A DNA stretch of 64,000 nucleotides from Pelodera strongyloides. Lineage: Eukaryota; Nematoda; Chromadorea; Rhabditida; Rhabditidae. Shown piece by piece: positions 20,901 to 33,645 of this stretch. The notes under the pieces are model-generated. The model was not told where the DNA came from. It did no database searches and was given only the letters and a program-made list of their open reading frames with translations. The position numbers were made by a program, and so were the translations under genes. Every line of letters begins with the position of its first letter. Positions within the stretch are counted from its first letter, which is position 1. The DNA is taken from contig JAANDG010000701.1 in the NCBI GenBank assembly GCA_036852015.1, positions 1 to 64,000 of the forward strand. Reading direction: 5' to 3'.

Positions 20901-23900
20901 GTTCTTTGATGTTCGCAATTGTTGACTAGTCAGCTAGTCTTGTGTGTTGTTTTACGTCAAATTATTGAAATACGTTAGCGCGCCTAGCCCTTTTTGGTTC
21001 TTCACCGAGGGTCTTCTACTATTTTTTTCACTATTTTTTTATTTCTTTTTCTCTTCAGGCTCGTGAGAACTGTCGTGTACCCGAGCAGACATCCCGACAC
21101 TACGCCAAGGGAGCTTGTGGACATTTGTGTCCGATCCTCCTGGAGACCCTTACCAAACAGAGTTAGTTCTTTTCCTCTTTTATCTCTAGACTTTATTTCA
21201 TAATAGCTGGCTGGTATTTCTTTGTGCATGTTTTTGCACCAGTGTATTATTTGCATTTACTTTCTCATATGTGTAGATATATGTAGTTAAAATTTATTTG
21301 TAATTGGTTTATGATTAAAAAGGTTTATTATTAATTGTTGAGATGAGGACGATGATGAAGACGAATGGACTCCTGCAAAGGCAGCCGCTGTCTGTGTCCT
21401 TCTGCTCGCCCAATGTGTCGGGGACACGATTGTCGATGCTGTAAAACCATTCTTCCAACACTTTGCAAGTCCCGACTGGAGGTGAGAACTCTTATTTATA
21501 CTTGACTCACGTGACTGGTTGAACTAAAACTTGCGCCATCGGCGCGCCTCAGCCTCAATCTAGTTCTTTTTATAAGTTATTTCTCGTTCATGGTTTTGCA
21601 GCCTTACAAAGATAATAAAAAAACTCAAAACTCTGTTTCTTGTTCTTGTTCTTGCTGCATTTTAATAGACACTGGATTTTTTTACTACGTATGTTTTGTA
21701 GGGTTGCTTAGTTATGCTCTTTTATGTTGTGCGCATGAATATTGTTGCTGATTGTATCATGATTGGACTCTTTTCAGATACAAAGAAGCTGCAATCCTCA
21801 CATTCGGATCCATTCTGGATGGACCTGATCCCTCCAAATTGTCCGTTCTGGCAGAACAGGCAATGCCCTACCTCATTGAGGCCCTTCAACACAACAATGT
21901 AAGTTTTACTGTACTAATCATTTTCTTATTATTATTATTATATCTGTTTGTTATAGTTGATGTGTTCCAGAGAGCTAATTATGTGAAAGTGATGTCGTAT
22001 TGGTACAGTTACAAGTTTCTAGTATTTAGTTGATTATTTTAATAATTATAATAATTTATTACGTGCACATAAAATTTATTAGAAAAGTATATGCGTAGGT
22101 GAAAGTGCGCGACACGGCCGCTTGGACCATCGGAAAGGTGTGTGAAGTGTGTGGAGACGTTGTGACAAGGGAAAACATCCTCAAGGACCTGCTGCCCGCG
22201 ATGAACACCGCCCTCCATCAGGAACCAAGAGTTGCCACCAATGTCTGCTGGGTAAGTTGTAATTGTATTTATTTAACTATACGTTATTTGCACCGATAAG
22301 AAGTATGGGCGATAGGCCCTTGGTAATAGGATTGCCACAATTCTCTATTTGTCTCTAAATATTTTGCCCATATGTATTGTTGTGTATTTCCAGTATAGCG
22401 TTTAGAGTCAATGATATGGAAACGTTGATGCTTTACTTTTATTTTTTGCATTGAGTATTATTTCAGGCACTGGTCGCGCTGACAAAGGCTGCTTATGAGG
22501 TTGCCTGTCTCCAGGGAACTGATTCAACCGGCCAACCCGAGACTTACGTTCTCTCTGAATGTTTTGAGGGAATGGTCAACGAATTGATTAAAACCTCCGA
22601 TAGGTGGGATTTTAATTTGGAAAATTGTATCGCTTTTTGTTGTTCTCTCGTTTTGTTATTTTATGTGCTGTTCGTTGAAAATTATTAACATTTTCATTAT
22701 TAAATGTAGATATTTTTATATTTTATCTTGTTTTTTTTTCCTCCTTATGCATTTCGTCATAACTCGTACGCTTCGAGTACTTTTTCTTATACGAACATTA
22801 CTCACTATTTTTTCATCATGAAAACGTGATGGTCAATAGTTTCCATTTGCAGACCCGACGGCACACAGGCCAACTTACGTCTGGCCTCCTTCGAAGCTCT
22901 GATGGAATTGATCAAGAACAGTCCGAAGGATTGCTACACGGTTGTGTTGAATACAACTGTTGTGATGCTCAAGAAACTGGAACATCTCTTGAATATGGAA
23001 ATACAAGCCACTTCACAGTCTGATAAGGTTCGTTTTGTTGTTCGTGCATTCCCCTTTCACCTTTGCTGCCAAAATTATATAAACACTTTATTCACACTTT
23101 CACACATAAAAAACATACAAAATAAAGTGCGCGGAAGGGCAGGAAGACGAAAAGGTAGGTTTTTAGTTTTTATAATCGCAAGACAAACAGTAAGAAACAA
23201 AACACGAACAATGAGGGAATGTAAGATATTATGAGATCAGCACCAATGTGAAAAATCTACTCTCAGAATCCCAGTTGTGTCGGAAATTTATGTTGTAAAA
23301 ATTATTTAATGTACATTTTCTCTTTAGATGCAAGTGATTGATCTGCAAGCATTGTTGTGTGCTACAATGCAATCGGTTCTTCGTAAGATGAGACAGGAAG
23401 ATGCGCACCAAATCGGAGGACATATCTTTACGGGATTGCTCCAGGTTAGCTTGTTACTGGCTTTTGTCTAATTCTCTTTAATCGTGACGTTGTAGACTTT
23501 ATATATACGTTATGAATTTGTAGATCTTTTATGATTTTGACGTCTTAATTTGAATTTGAATCCTTTGTTTGACTTCATTGAGTTACTAATTAAATGTTTT
23601 TTTATGTATATCCATATGTTCCAACTTGTATTGTATTCATTTCCTTGTCTAGATAATGGAACGAAGCTTTGGAAAGGCCGGAAATGTAATGGAGGAGGCT
23701 CTGATGGCAATGGCCACTCTTATCGAATGTGAGTTTGAATTGTTTTTAATTTTTGTTTGAATTATTTTTTGTTATTCTAATTTTTTGTTCTTATTTTGGA
23801 ATTTCGGATGTGAAAGAAATAGTCTGTTTTGGGAGCATAGTCCTAATCATGTTCTGTTCACGAATGTTTTCTTCAGCTCTCGGCCCCAACTTCATCCAAT

Positions 23901-26102
23901 ACACTGAAGTGTTGAAGCCCCATTTGATCCGGGGACTTTCTAATATCGAAGAACAAGCAGTCTGCTCAGGAGCTGTGGGAGTGGTCATTGAGTTGTGCAG
24001 GTAGATTTTACTTATTATTTCAGTAACTCTGCGTTCTCATTATTTGTTCGTTGTTGTCATATTACGCCAGTAAACGTACGTATGTATTGTCCTTATTAAT
24101 GTTTATTTTCTATGTTTTCGTTTTGTCCTTTGTGTTATGCTTTTCATTATTCCAGGTCCCTGGGCAAACAGATTCTCCCGATTTTGGACGACATTGTTAA
24201 CATCCTTATCCAGAGCATTCTGGTTTGTTTCATGTTTTTTTTTGTGAAGTTCATTATCAAATAGTGAAATTATATTATTATTATTATTATTATGAAATTA
24301 TGAAGTCGGTGTCGAGTTGAATATTTATAAAAGCGAGAAAGCGACTCCAGTTATTTTGTGGTCTTATTTAGTTTGTCTTTTCATTTCAAGTGAACTGACT
24401 TCTGTGTGGCTATTTTTAAGGGTGAGTGAATAATATTTACATAATACGTTTTTGTAGAACCCGAAGTTGAATCGTGATGTGAAAGTGACTGTCCTCGGAG
24501 CATTTGGGGATATCGCTCTGGCTATCGGACCAGATTTTGAGAGGTTAGTGTTTTATAATGTTTTGATGGAAAGATTCATTGCACAACAGTAGATATTGTA
24601 AAATAAAGAACTTGTAATAAGTAAAAAGAAACCCGATCCCGCCGGATAGTGGGATGAAGTCTTCAACCACTTACGTGGTATTTAAATGCACAATAATTAA
24701 AATGTTTCAAATAATTGAAGAACAGCTGAAGTCGCAGAAGAAAGCCTGTGAGGCATAATAATAATAATGTTCAATGATAAATTTAGGTACCTTGAGCATG
24801 TGATGCCACTGCTCCAAGAAGCTGTCAATGCTGCCAGTGTCACCAGTGCCGTGGGTTTTTGTTTTGCTTTCCGATTACTCTTTATTATTGTTGTCGAGCG
24901 TGAGTCTCTTTTTCCGCAAGGCTCTAGGTTCTCTTTGTATCTAAAGAATAACTTTGGTTTTGCAGGAAGATTACGACCAAGTAGACTACGTTGACAAGTT
25001 GAGAGAGAACTGTGTTATGGCATATACCGGAATCCTGCAGGTAGCACTTTTTTCTAGTGATTTGCTTTTGCTATATATTTATTTAGCCTATATATGATGC
25101 CTAATATGCTAGAATAATGAAATTTTTGTCATTCACATATTCACAATACAACATTTATCTATGTGTTCCGTATATTCTTTATATTTTCGTACGTAAATCT
25201 TGCACAAATTTTTGGGTATTGATGTAGTTTACGAACAGCAGGAAGTATTGGTTCTATTTATTCTACTGTTTATTGGAAATAAATAATATACGTAAAAATA
25301 AATATAAGTACATAAATAATCAGGGCCTTCTCGATGGTCTCTATTGTATAATACCTCTAATAATAATACCTAATTCTGATTTGCAGGGTCTTCGTCCGGC
25401 AGATTCGGCTGGTGAAGCAGCCCTCAACCAGGCAAAACAATCGATTGGTCGATTCGTTCCCAACATTGCCGTTCTCATACACATGTGAGTTCAACTTATA
25501 TCTTTCACCTTCGAATCCACTTATAAAACTTATATATCCTAATCCTCGCTATTGACATGACATATACTTTGGCGAACTGACTTATACTGAATAGAAATAA
25601 CGAATTTGAAATTTCTTATTAGTGCACTTCACTTGTATACCTGAAATAACGTGTCTGTTAGGTGCTGCGATACGCAGCCAGTGCCTGCTTCGGACAGTCT
25701 TGTCTCAGTGTGTGCGGGATTGATCGGAGACATGGCCAATCTATATGGAGCACATATTGCACCTGTACTCGACATGAACAAGGTAAGAGAGCACTTATAT
25801 AGCAGACTAAATTAAACCATGACCGTTTGTATCCAGTAGATGCGTTAGATGCGTAAAACTGAAGTTCTGTATTGTTTAAAAAAAATGTTGATTAGACTCG
25901 TGGAAAGAGTCTAGACAAAAGTGTCGACATTGATTTTCTTGTTTGGTTCAATATTTGTTATTTTATCCGGTTGTTATAATTTCTGGTATAGGTGAATTCG
26001 CTTCTGCAACGTGGTCGCCGTTCCAAGACCGGTCGAACGAAGACCATATCCACGTGGGCATCCAAGGAATTGAGGAAGAGTAATGTTGCTGCCGCCTCAT
26101 AG
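17973..26102 (+). CDS. KPNB1: Importin subunit beta-1 (karyopherin beta-1)
   Basis: Nuclear import receptor that binds importin alpha/NLS cargo, nucleoporin FG repeats and RanGTP. Twenty-five exons, all in phase: 17973-18018, 18168-18226, 18443-18579, 18786-18921, 19093-19212, 19525-19668, 20197-20262, 20492-20575, 20682-20792, 21059-21161, 21343-21481, 21778-21898, 22099-22251, 22467-22603, 22853-23027, 23328-23444, 23653-23728, 23877-24000, 24156-24222, 24458-24543, 24787-24850, 24966-25040, 25387-25484, 25662-25782, 25992-26102. The 889 aa are close to the 876 of human. HEAT-repeat landmarks line up along the full length: [33 protein letters not shown] [11 protein letters not shown], the acidic loop DEDDDEDEW between HEAT repeats, [33 protein letters not shown] AFGDIALAI, and a basic C-terminus [10 protein letters not shown]. 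No damage seen. The start is the first Met of [12 protein letters not shown]. Confidence 0.97.
19321..19426 (+). repeat. Dispersed repeat R2, copy 2 (importin intron 5)
   Basis: Begins GCTTCAAGAGCGTGCACC and ends CGACGAGTTCCAGATGAC. It matches 6457-6546 over most of its length, with the 5' 30 bp matching 41563. Confidence 0.7.
19692..19844. mobile_element. 153-bp TTAA-flanked MITE, copy 2 (importin intron 6)
   Basis: Ends TTAAAGCGAAATACCGGCC and GGCCGGTATTTCGCTTTAA are perfect inverted repeats with TTAA at both borders. The interior carries AT-rich inverted words around ATTTATGCAAA. Same family as 56767, 60399 and 43255. Confidence 0.88.
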
Positions 26103-27330
26103 AAGATCACTTGTCCTCGTCTGCATGTTCTATGACTTTGATTATCGCCTCCATTTAGCAAACGGGCGTTTATTTGGTTGATTAGCTCCTTGTATTATCA
26201 AGCGTAGCCACCTTCTGTCCATTGCTGTTATGCTTATTTATTTTAATTGGTATCATTTCGGTTGTTCATCTGGCACTCGTATTCAGTATTCTAGAAGAGT
26301 GTCGGTGTTCCCCGTTCCCCTCTCCTTCCCAGTGTGAGTGGTGTGAGTGATGAAGTCTTCCTCCTCTCCTGTATTACGCCCCGCCCCCTCATTTGCATAT
26401 TTCTTTTGTTCCGATTTCAGAATATACTTTCCTCCATATTCGTCGTTGTTATGCCTTTTCGTTGTACTACTCATCCTCCTAACTTATTATTATCTTTTCA
26501 CCTCTTTCTTTCTCTGTGTATCCTCTGACTTCGCAGTCTCTCTCTGGTCATTGTTCCCCTTTCTCTTCCCGTATCTCTTGCTCAAATGTGCCCCCGACGC
26601 GTCACCTTTTGTTGTGTCCAAATCTTGCGTTTCGTAGAGTATTTCTTTATAAATTAGGGCTAAATTATCTTTGGAAATTCGTCCGTGTCCGGTGTGCTTT
26701 AATACGGTGTGTGTGTTGTGGTCTCAGTGCGATTCTTTTGTTATTTTGTTTGTGAAAGAGAGAGTTCTATTCCTTCATTGCCCCTAACAGGCCTGTTCAC
26801 ATAATTGTCCCCTTTGTTACTTTTATTCTGTAATTCTTCATGTAAAATATCCTCTGTTGATTCTTTCATTTTTATCGTTAGGTCTTTATCTTCGAGTACC
26901 GGTTATCAAATAATTGTTTTATCTGTTATATACATAACAACTTGTTTTGCCAATTAAGTTGTTATTGATTGTTTCCGAATCGTGTGCAAATTGCCATTGA
27001 TTAGGTAGTTGTAGTTTGTGCTATAGTGTTCAGGTCTGTTCTTCTTTCTTATTAGATTACATCAATCTGTGTGAATGGTTCTGATTTGCATGTTATGTGT
27101 GTGAGAGTGAGCCCCCTCATTCCCTCAATCCTTATTCATTGTTTTGGGAGAATAGAATAGGAGAGTTATAACCTTATGATTACAGATAAGCTCCTCCTTC
27201 TCTGTTCTATTCCCCTTGTATTAGTTTCAATTAGGTTGCGATATTTGCGTGCTCCAACAACCAAAACCCATTTGAGTCTTGTTAACGGTTTTAGTGTTTG
27301 AGAAAATAAAGTAATTTCAAGCTATTGTTT
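26103..27330 (+). other. Importin 3' UTR and downstream sequence
   Basis: T-rich sequence without plausible exons. AATAAA at 27305-27310 is a candidate polyadenylation signal 1.2 kb past the stop codon, so the 3' UTR may be long. This is inference; earlier cleavage cannot be excluded. Confidence 0.45.
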
Positions 27331-29753
27331 TGTGGTTTCGCTTTTTGGGATATTGGAAGGAGTTTATTTAGCGGCACAGTTTTTGGACCAAGGCGTAACT
27401 TTCGCATTCGTGGACGGAGTTATATATCTGCGTGTTGCTGTAACTATTACGAGTATCGCACATGGCAGATGGCACTCACGACCTTTCGACTAATACAAAG
27501 GAGGCAAAGTTAAGATATAATCGAGTGCCCTACTGTAAGTCATCTATCGATGCTTTTAGCTTACGGTATTTGGGTTAAAATCGCGGAATGTGAGATGGGA
27601 GAGAGAGAACTTATGCAATTTGAATGTGTGTACAGTAATAATTGGCGATTGCGTCAGAGTAATCAAGAGGAAGTCTCGAGGTAATTGTTGTTGGGGGAAC
27701 GATTCTTATGTACAAGGAAATTGCTGGGAATATTACGGATCAAGGAACAGGAGATAACAAAATTCAGCAAACATATTGCATTGACGACGGTATCGGGAAT
27801 TCATTAAATTTTATTTGTGAAAAATAATGTGAAAAGTAGGCCGGACAGTAAGAAAATGCAAAAAATTGGCATAGATTCAGATAATTAGTGCGCGGCGACT
27901 TCGCCAGGATTTCGCGAAAGGGTGTTCAGTGGGCTCATGCGAACCTGGCTAATGAGAACCTGACCAAAGACTGGCGAAATCGGCCGTAGTGTGTAGAGAG
28001 GTGTAAAATTTCCTCGCACGATCAGATTTCCACGTTGCTTACAAGTTGTTTTGTGGTTGTATTAGTGAAGCTTAAGAAGTTGTTTCTCTTACTAATATAC
28101 TTTTCTTTCCTTTGTGTACTCAACTCATGAACATGTTTATGGTTACGATAGCGTCACAAAGCACTTTGAGCAGTATGACTATGACGTGAGCGGGTACACG
28201 GACCGAGGGTCGACCGTATCACACACTTCACCCTCCGGGTCAACTCTCCCTCATATTTCTCTCCCTCCCTCTCCTCTCCCTCTCCCTCCCTCTCCCTCCC
28301 TCTCTCTCACTTGTCTATTTACAGTATGCCTCTATGACACAACTACACCTTTAGATGACCAGGTCATTGGCAGAGATTTCAGGGCACATCGAGGTGAGAA
28401 AGGGTCAACGTCGCAAGGCAGAAACAGAAAGAAGGAGTGAGAAAGAAACCCCGATAGGTCAGAATCTGGAACGCTGATTTGAACTACAAAAGTGTTGTTG
28501 TATCATATTATGTTTTAGTATTTTCACGCGCAAGTCCCTCTCATTAGTAAGCTATAGCTGCAACTTCTGTTGGAAGGAGAAACATGTGCAAAAGAGGAGG
28601 CAGAAGGAGAATGCGTCGACAGCTGCTGGTGATAAACTCGAATAACCGATTCTATTTTTCTTTCCACTTTTCTTTTACCGGATTTCTAATCAACCACAGT
28701 AACAGCTAGTTCGTTTGATTTCCCCTCATCAGTCATTTGATGCACACCTTGGCTTGGTGCAACGATTCTTGAAAATCCTTCTATTAAACACACTGTATCG
28801 AAGTTGATGGATAATTCTATTTTCTTGCCGATGGCTCGCAAACTTACCAAGTGCCATAAGGTTGTCTCAGGTCAGAGAGGACAGACAACCGTTGCCTGAG
28901 GGGCCAGTGGACATGGAGAGAACTGAACACAACTATAATATAGGAACTATTTCGCACCACGGGCGATTATTACATATTACTCTTGTCCGTGAGAGAATAT
29001 GGGAAAATTAGAGATGCTCTGTGTTGGACAAAGAAATATGAATTGTGCACTTTTTCACTTCGTTCGAGCTGATATTAAGAATACATTTCTTGAAGTTGGT
29101 ACAGTACCTGGGGACCTGGGTAGCTCGCGTCTTGAGGTAGATAATCTTTTGTTGCTTGAACTAGTAATAATTTCTTGTGTTACCGTCTCTGGTCCCCAGT
29201 CGCGAAACGATTTCCGCGCCTGGTGATTCGTGTTCGCCGAAAAGATTGCAAAATTTGCATTGAAAAATAGGAGACGCGGAGAAACCTCTTTCCTGCGTCT
29301 CCGCCTTTCCATGTTAAAAAAACATCTCTTTTCCGCGAACGCGATTACGCTTTTGCGCGCTGCGCGCCTAAGAACGTATAGGTCGGTCACTTCATCATTC
29401 TTTGAGGGGAAGAAGTTCTCACTCTCTCTTTATCTCCCTCTCGCGATCTATATACGTCTATTCCTCTATACGAATTTGCTACTAACTTCATCTATCACTG
29501 TGTATACTTCTCTGTTCCATCCTCACTTCCACAATCTCTCGTCTGCCTCCTCGTCTGCTCCCTCGGATTCCGAATCACCAGGTGTTCACACTGTATCCCG
29601 GGGCTATTCCACTTGCGTAACTCCCCATGGTCCCTCCCCCTGACCTCTCCCTTACCTTCTGGCTACCCCTTGCTGACCCCACGTCATTCTCCTTTCTTTC
29701 TTTGCAACACCAAGATCATTCCTCTATGAAATAGAATATTCCCCAATCGCAAA
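27331..29753 (+). other. Upstream region of the nuclear receptor gene
   Basis: No coding exon could be supported. A CT-rich tract lies at 28230-28320 and an AG-rich stretch near 28560-28620. GC-rich dispersed words GTGCGCGGCGA and TTCGCCAG at 27885-27990 recur at 30362-30600. A CGCGGAGAAACC...inverted copy (29270-29310) forms a hairpin. CT-rich sequence at 29410-29750 may be 5' UTR of the receptor. Confidence 0.4.
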
Positions 29754-32700
29754 ATGTATGACAGTACATCCTCCCCGAGTGCCTTTCACCGAGTGAACAA
29801 TCTCCCTTCCTCTCCTTCCACTTCACAATTCAATCCAATTCAACAACCCACTCCAATGAAGACACTACCGGGATTCGGAATTCAGGTGAATAGAGGAACT
29901 ATACGATAAATTTCCGACAATAGACGTCTTCGTGAGCCTGCAGTGTCTGCCTTACGCTGACCTGCGCGTTCACCGAATTTCATGAGTCAAGTACTGTAAT
30001 GGAATTTTTTTACATTAATTTACTAATTTATTGATTCTTTTAATGACCCCTTCCTTTCAGCGTGTCCTCCCTCCTCACTTACCCTCAGTGAATGGATTCC
30101 CCTTTCCGATGTTTCAACCCTTTATGAATGGAGTTTTTCCTTCGGCTGAAATGGCATTTCCCAACAATTTCATCCCCGGATTCGACTTCGGTCCGATTAA
30201 GAAACCGATCACAGGATTACCACATCTACAGGCAAGAAACACTAGCATTTTATGAATAATGTTTTCAAAATATTTCAGTAGCGTAAGCGTAAAATATATG
30301 TCTTCGATGATGAACTCAAACACAATATTTTATAGTTTATTAGACAGCGCGAAAATTTGCTAGTGCGCGGCGAAAAGAAAGCAACATCTCGCTGCGCACC
30401 TTGCCCAGTCTTCGCCAGACTCTCATCATGTTCTCGCTAGCGCACTGAGCACCTTTTTCCTTAAACATGGCGAAGATATGGCGAAGGCGCCGCGCACCCT
30501 TTCATCTGGTTTTGCATGAATTTTCAGATTTTCTCCTTCCTTTCTCCGCGCGAAATTTTCGCGCCAGGTATTCGCCGCGCTCCACTCGAGTTTCGTCAGT
30601 GGATAGAGATGAATGCTGACACTGACAGTATCAACTGATTAGGGCAGTAGTCGCATACTAGAATGGGCCTTGCGAGGAATCTTCATACAGAGGGATTGAG
30701 ACTATATTTACTTAATATTTGCATTTCAGGATGAGCGTGATTCTGGAAACGAATCTTCTCTTTCTCCTTCAACGGCACAGAGTCCTTCTCTCACGTCGTC
30801 GCCTTCGGTATCTAACCCGAACAGGTACGAGTACCCAGACAGTTTATTGAATTTCAGTATATAAACCAAACATTATGCCAAACAAGCTGCTATGGCTTGA
30901 TAATCTTTGGAAGACGGTATGTAGTATTGATTATGTTGGTCATCGAAATTTTATAAAGTGAAGATTCATTGTCAATGTTCTGACCGAAGTGCGATTTTGC
31001 CTAGTACAGTATCCTTCAGTAACTCGTAACTCCGCCACCCGTGGCATGGTTCTATAACCTGGGAGTTCTTTGAATCTCTATAATATTCTCCGTTCTAGCC
31101 GGTCCAACTCCTTCTCCGTCTCTTCATTACTGAAAGCTGATGTCTTGTCGTCTGGGCCCTCTTCTGGGTCCCTCCAATCTACACACAACCTCCCTGGTTC
31201 TCCATCTTCTCTAAACTCTCTTCCAACTCTGCCGTCTGGATCTCCATCGAACCTTCACCATCTCCAACAATTGCACCTCTCTCAACTCTCTGCGTCTCAC
31301 TTTGTGAATCAAATGAGGGTGAGTTTATTAGACTAATTGTTATAAATTAATTGGGCGGGCTTGCAAATAATGGATTTTCTCATGCCCCGACCTATGGATT
31401 ACAGTCAGCTGTTCATTTGTATTCGTCACGTATAATTGTAATTTAATAAACTCCTAACTAATTGCCCCATTTTCCAGGCTTTCTACCCCGATCTGTGTAC
31501 AGTATCTGAAGCTCAACTCCCAAGAGAAGTGTGCATTGTATGTGGAGATAATGCCAGTGGATACCATTATGGAGTTATGAGTTGCGAGGGATGCAAGGTG
31601 ATTATTTCACATTCCACATTGCTTTTTGTTTCCTAAAAGTTATATAGTTACAACTGAAAATTGATTCATTAGGAAACTGGGCGTATACGGTAGTCGATGT
31701 AGAAATCTCGTCCCCGTGATTTGTGCATTACAGTATATCTTAGAATATTTTACATTCCACATTGCTTTTTGGTTCCTAAAAGTTATATAGTTGCAACTGA
31801 AAATTGATTCATTAGGAAACTGGGCGTATACGGTAGTCGATGTAAAAATCCCGTCCCCGTGATTTGTGCATTACAGTATATCAGAATTTGCATTTATATA
31901 TTTGCAGGGCTTCTTCCGACGGACGGTGCAAAAGAATATGGACTATAGCTGTCACAAGGACCGATCATGCATTGTAAGCGATTCAATTTAATTAAAATGA
32001 TGATTTGAGAATCCAGCCAGGATATTAGAAACTTCTTATGATACAAAGGAACAAAGTTTGATAGTTTGATGCGTTTGTATGTCCGCATAAGTAGGTCAAG
32101 TTTTCGCAACACTCCAAAATAGGAGTTATTGAGTATTGTTACAAAAACTTTCGAAAATACGCTTCAGACGTTTCATATAAGTATGCACACTTTTTGTGAG
32201 TTCTTCGAAGCCTCAGGCGGCGATAGCCGTCTGGTAGTACAATGAATGTGCCCCCTTTTTAGGTCGATCGGATAACTCGGAATCGCTGTCAAAGTTGTCG
32301 TTTCGAGAAATGTCTTCGAATGGGAATGACCAAGGTACGCAACTTTAAATACAGAAATCGAAGTTATATAGTTATTCACCAAACGGATACCAGGTCATTA
32401 CAGTACATTCACTGGGTTAACAATCACCAATAACAATCAATCATTTGTTATTATTTGTTAGAAATCTCTCTGTTCATAGTCGTAACATTTAAACATTTAA
32501 ACATAGTCGTAATGCTAATTATGAGACGAGATGGTAATTTTCATGTTTAGAAATGTTTATTAGACTCTTAGAAAGAGCGCAACGCCATAAGAGACGATGT
32601 TTCAGAATTCAATGATTTTAAAATTCAAAGTACTGTAATTTACACAATTCTACAATGATATTAGTTAAAGAAAGTGTAACCTTCCTCATTTTTGCAGGAA

Positions 32701-33645
32701 TCAGTGCGTCAAGATCGAAGTCGTAAACGACGTGCAAAGGACGACGACAAAGACGAAGAAATCACTGAGACCAGAGAAACCCTGAAGATTGTGGATATTG
32801 TGAAGAATGCGTACAAAGAAGCTTTCGTACAGGGACACAAGATTTGTGATATTCAGGTGAGACACTTCCTCGACACTTCCACTGCACTTCCGCTTTCCAT
32901 TGTATTTAGGTGTACTTCCGGGAATCCAGAATTCAATAAGGTAACCACTTCCGAGCCTACGGTAATTCAATAAAATATGTTTCAGGAAGCTGAAAGTATA
33001 ATTCTTAAGTTCGTCAAGTCCATTCCTTTACTCTCAAATTCGGATGCAGATATCGTAACAATGGTCAAGCAGTCGACAACTGCAATATTGGTGAGTCAAT
33101 AAAATATTCCACAGAGTTATTCAAGTAATAAAAACAGGGCCACAACCAGCTTCACTTATGCGATTGGAGATGCCAGTACTATAAAATTACCAGCAAATTA
33201 TGCTAATAATGTTTTATCAGTCCCATAAATTAAATTTCAGTAAGTTATATTAATACTGTTCTAGACAATTCTCGGCGCCTTCGTCCCAATGTCTCTGAGT
33301 GAATCTCTTCTCTCGCTGATCTCAAACAGTGCTGCAAACCTTCAAAGAGGACTAGAGGGAGTAATCGAAGATGATGTGAGGATTCAACTTTACGAACTAG
33401 CAATAAGGCCATAAATAATGGACATTTCTAAATACAAATAAGGCACACTGGCCCTCTATTCCACAACCCACATATTGCAGGTAGCTCTCCTCTGTGCGAT
33501 GGCCCTCTCCCGTCCCCTTGGTCACGACAACGACTCGGTCCTCCTCAGACTCAGCCAATGTCTACAAGCTCAACTGATGCTCCGCCTCCCGGAAAGCAAT
33601 ATCTTCAGTCAAATTATGATCAAAATACCCCATCTCACTGCTTAG
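29754..33645 (+). CDS. Nuclear receptor, RAR-like DNA-binding domain, short ligand-binding region
   Basis: Ligand-type transcription factor. Eleven phase-consistent exons: 29754-29885, 30061-30231, 30730-30824, 31099-31318, 31478-31597, 31908-31973, 32263-32334, 32698-32856, 32986-33090, 33265-33375, 33481-33645; 471 aa. Residues 1-206 are Ser/Pro-rich (A/B region). The C4-C4 zinc-finger DBD begins near residue 224 ([16 protein letters not shown]) with P-box CEGCKGFFRR and second finger [30 protein letters not shown] after it resembles the retinoic-acid-receptor T/A box (GMSKESVRNDR). Only about 185 residues follow, against 230 or more usual: helix 1-like, helix 3-5-like ([15 protein letters not shown]) and helix 10/11-like segments are visible. 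The stop comes right after [10 protein letters not shown], so no helix 12/AF-2 is present. Intron 2 uses a GC donor (CAG|GCAAGA). True subfamily is uncertain. Confidence 0.88.
30362..30600. repeat. GC-rich dispersed sequence with inverted GCGCGAAA/TTTCGCGC words
   Basis: Located in receptor intron 2. It shares GTGCGCGGCGA and TTCGCCAG words with 27885-27990 and contains GCGCGAAATTTTCGCGC, a perfect small palindrome. It is compositionally unlike the surrounding AT-rich intron. Probably an old mobile fragment of unknown type. Confidence 0.45.
31607..31890. repeat. 143-bp tandem duplication in receptor intron 5
   Basis: The stretch starting CATTCCACATTGCTTTTT at 31610 is repeated, nearly unchanged, from 31753, offset 143 bp. 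Differences are a few substitutions, so the event is recent. It lies inside the intron that splits the first zinc finger from the second. Confidence 0.9.
32034..32234. mobile_element. Helitron-like non-autonomous element, copy 3 (receptor intron 6)
   Basis: Starts TCTTATGATACAAAGGAAC and ends CTCAGGCGGCGATAGCCG plus TCTGG followed by T. Unlike copies 1 and 2 it is preceded by T rather than A. It occupies most of the intron and ends 29 bp before the next exon. Confidence 0.6.

Noticed and set aside
28114..28440. 108-codon frame with Pro/Ser-rich middle upstream of the receptor
   Set aside because: The middle is a CT-rich simple tract. I found no splice linkage to the receptor exons and no family match.
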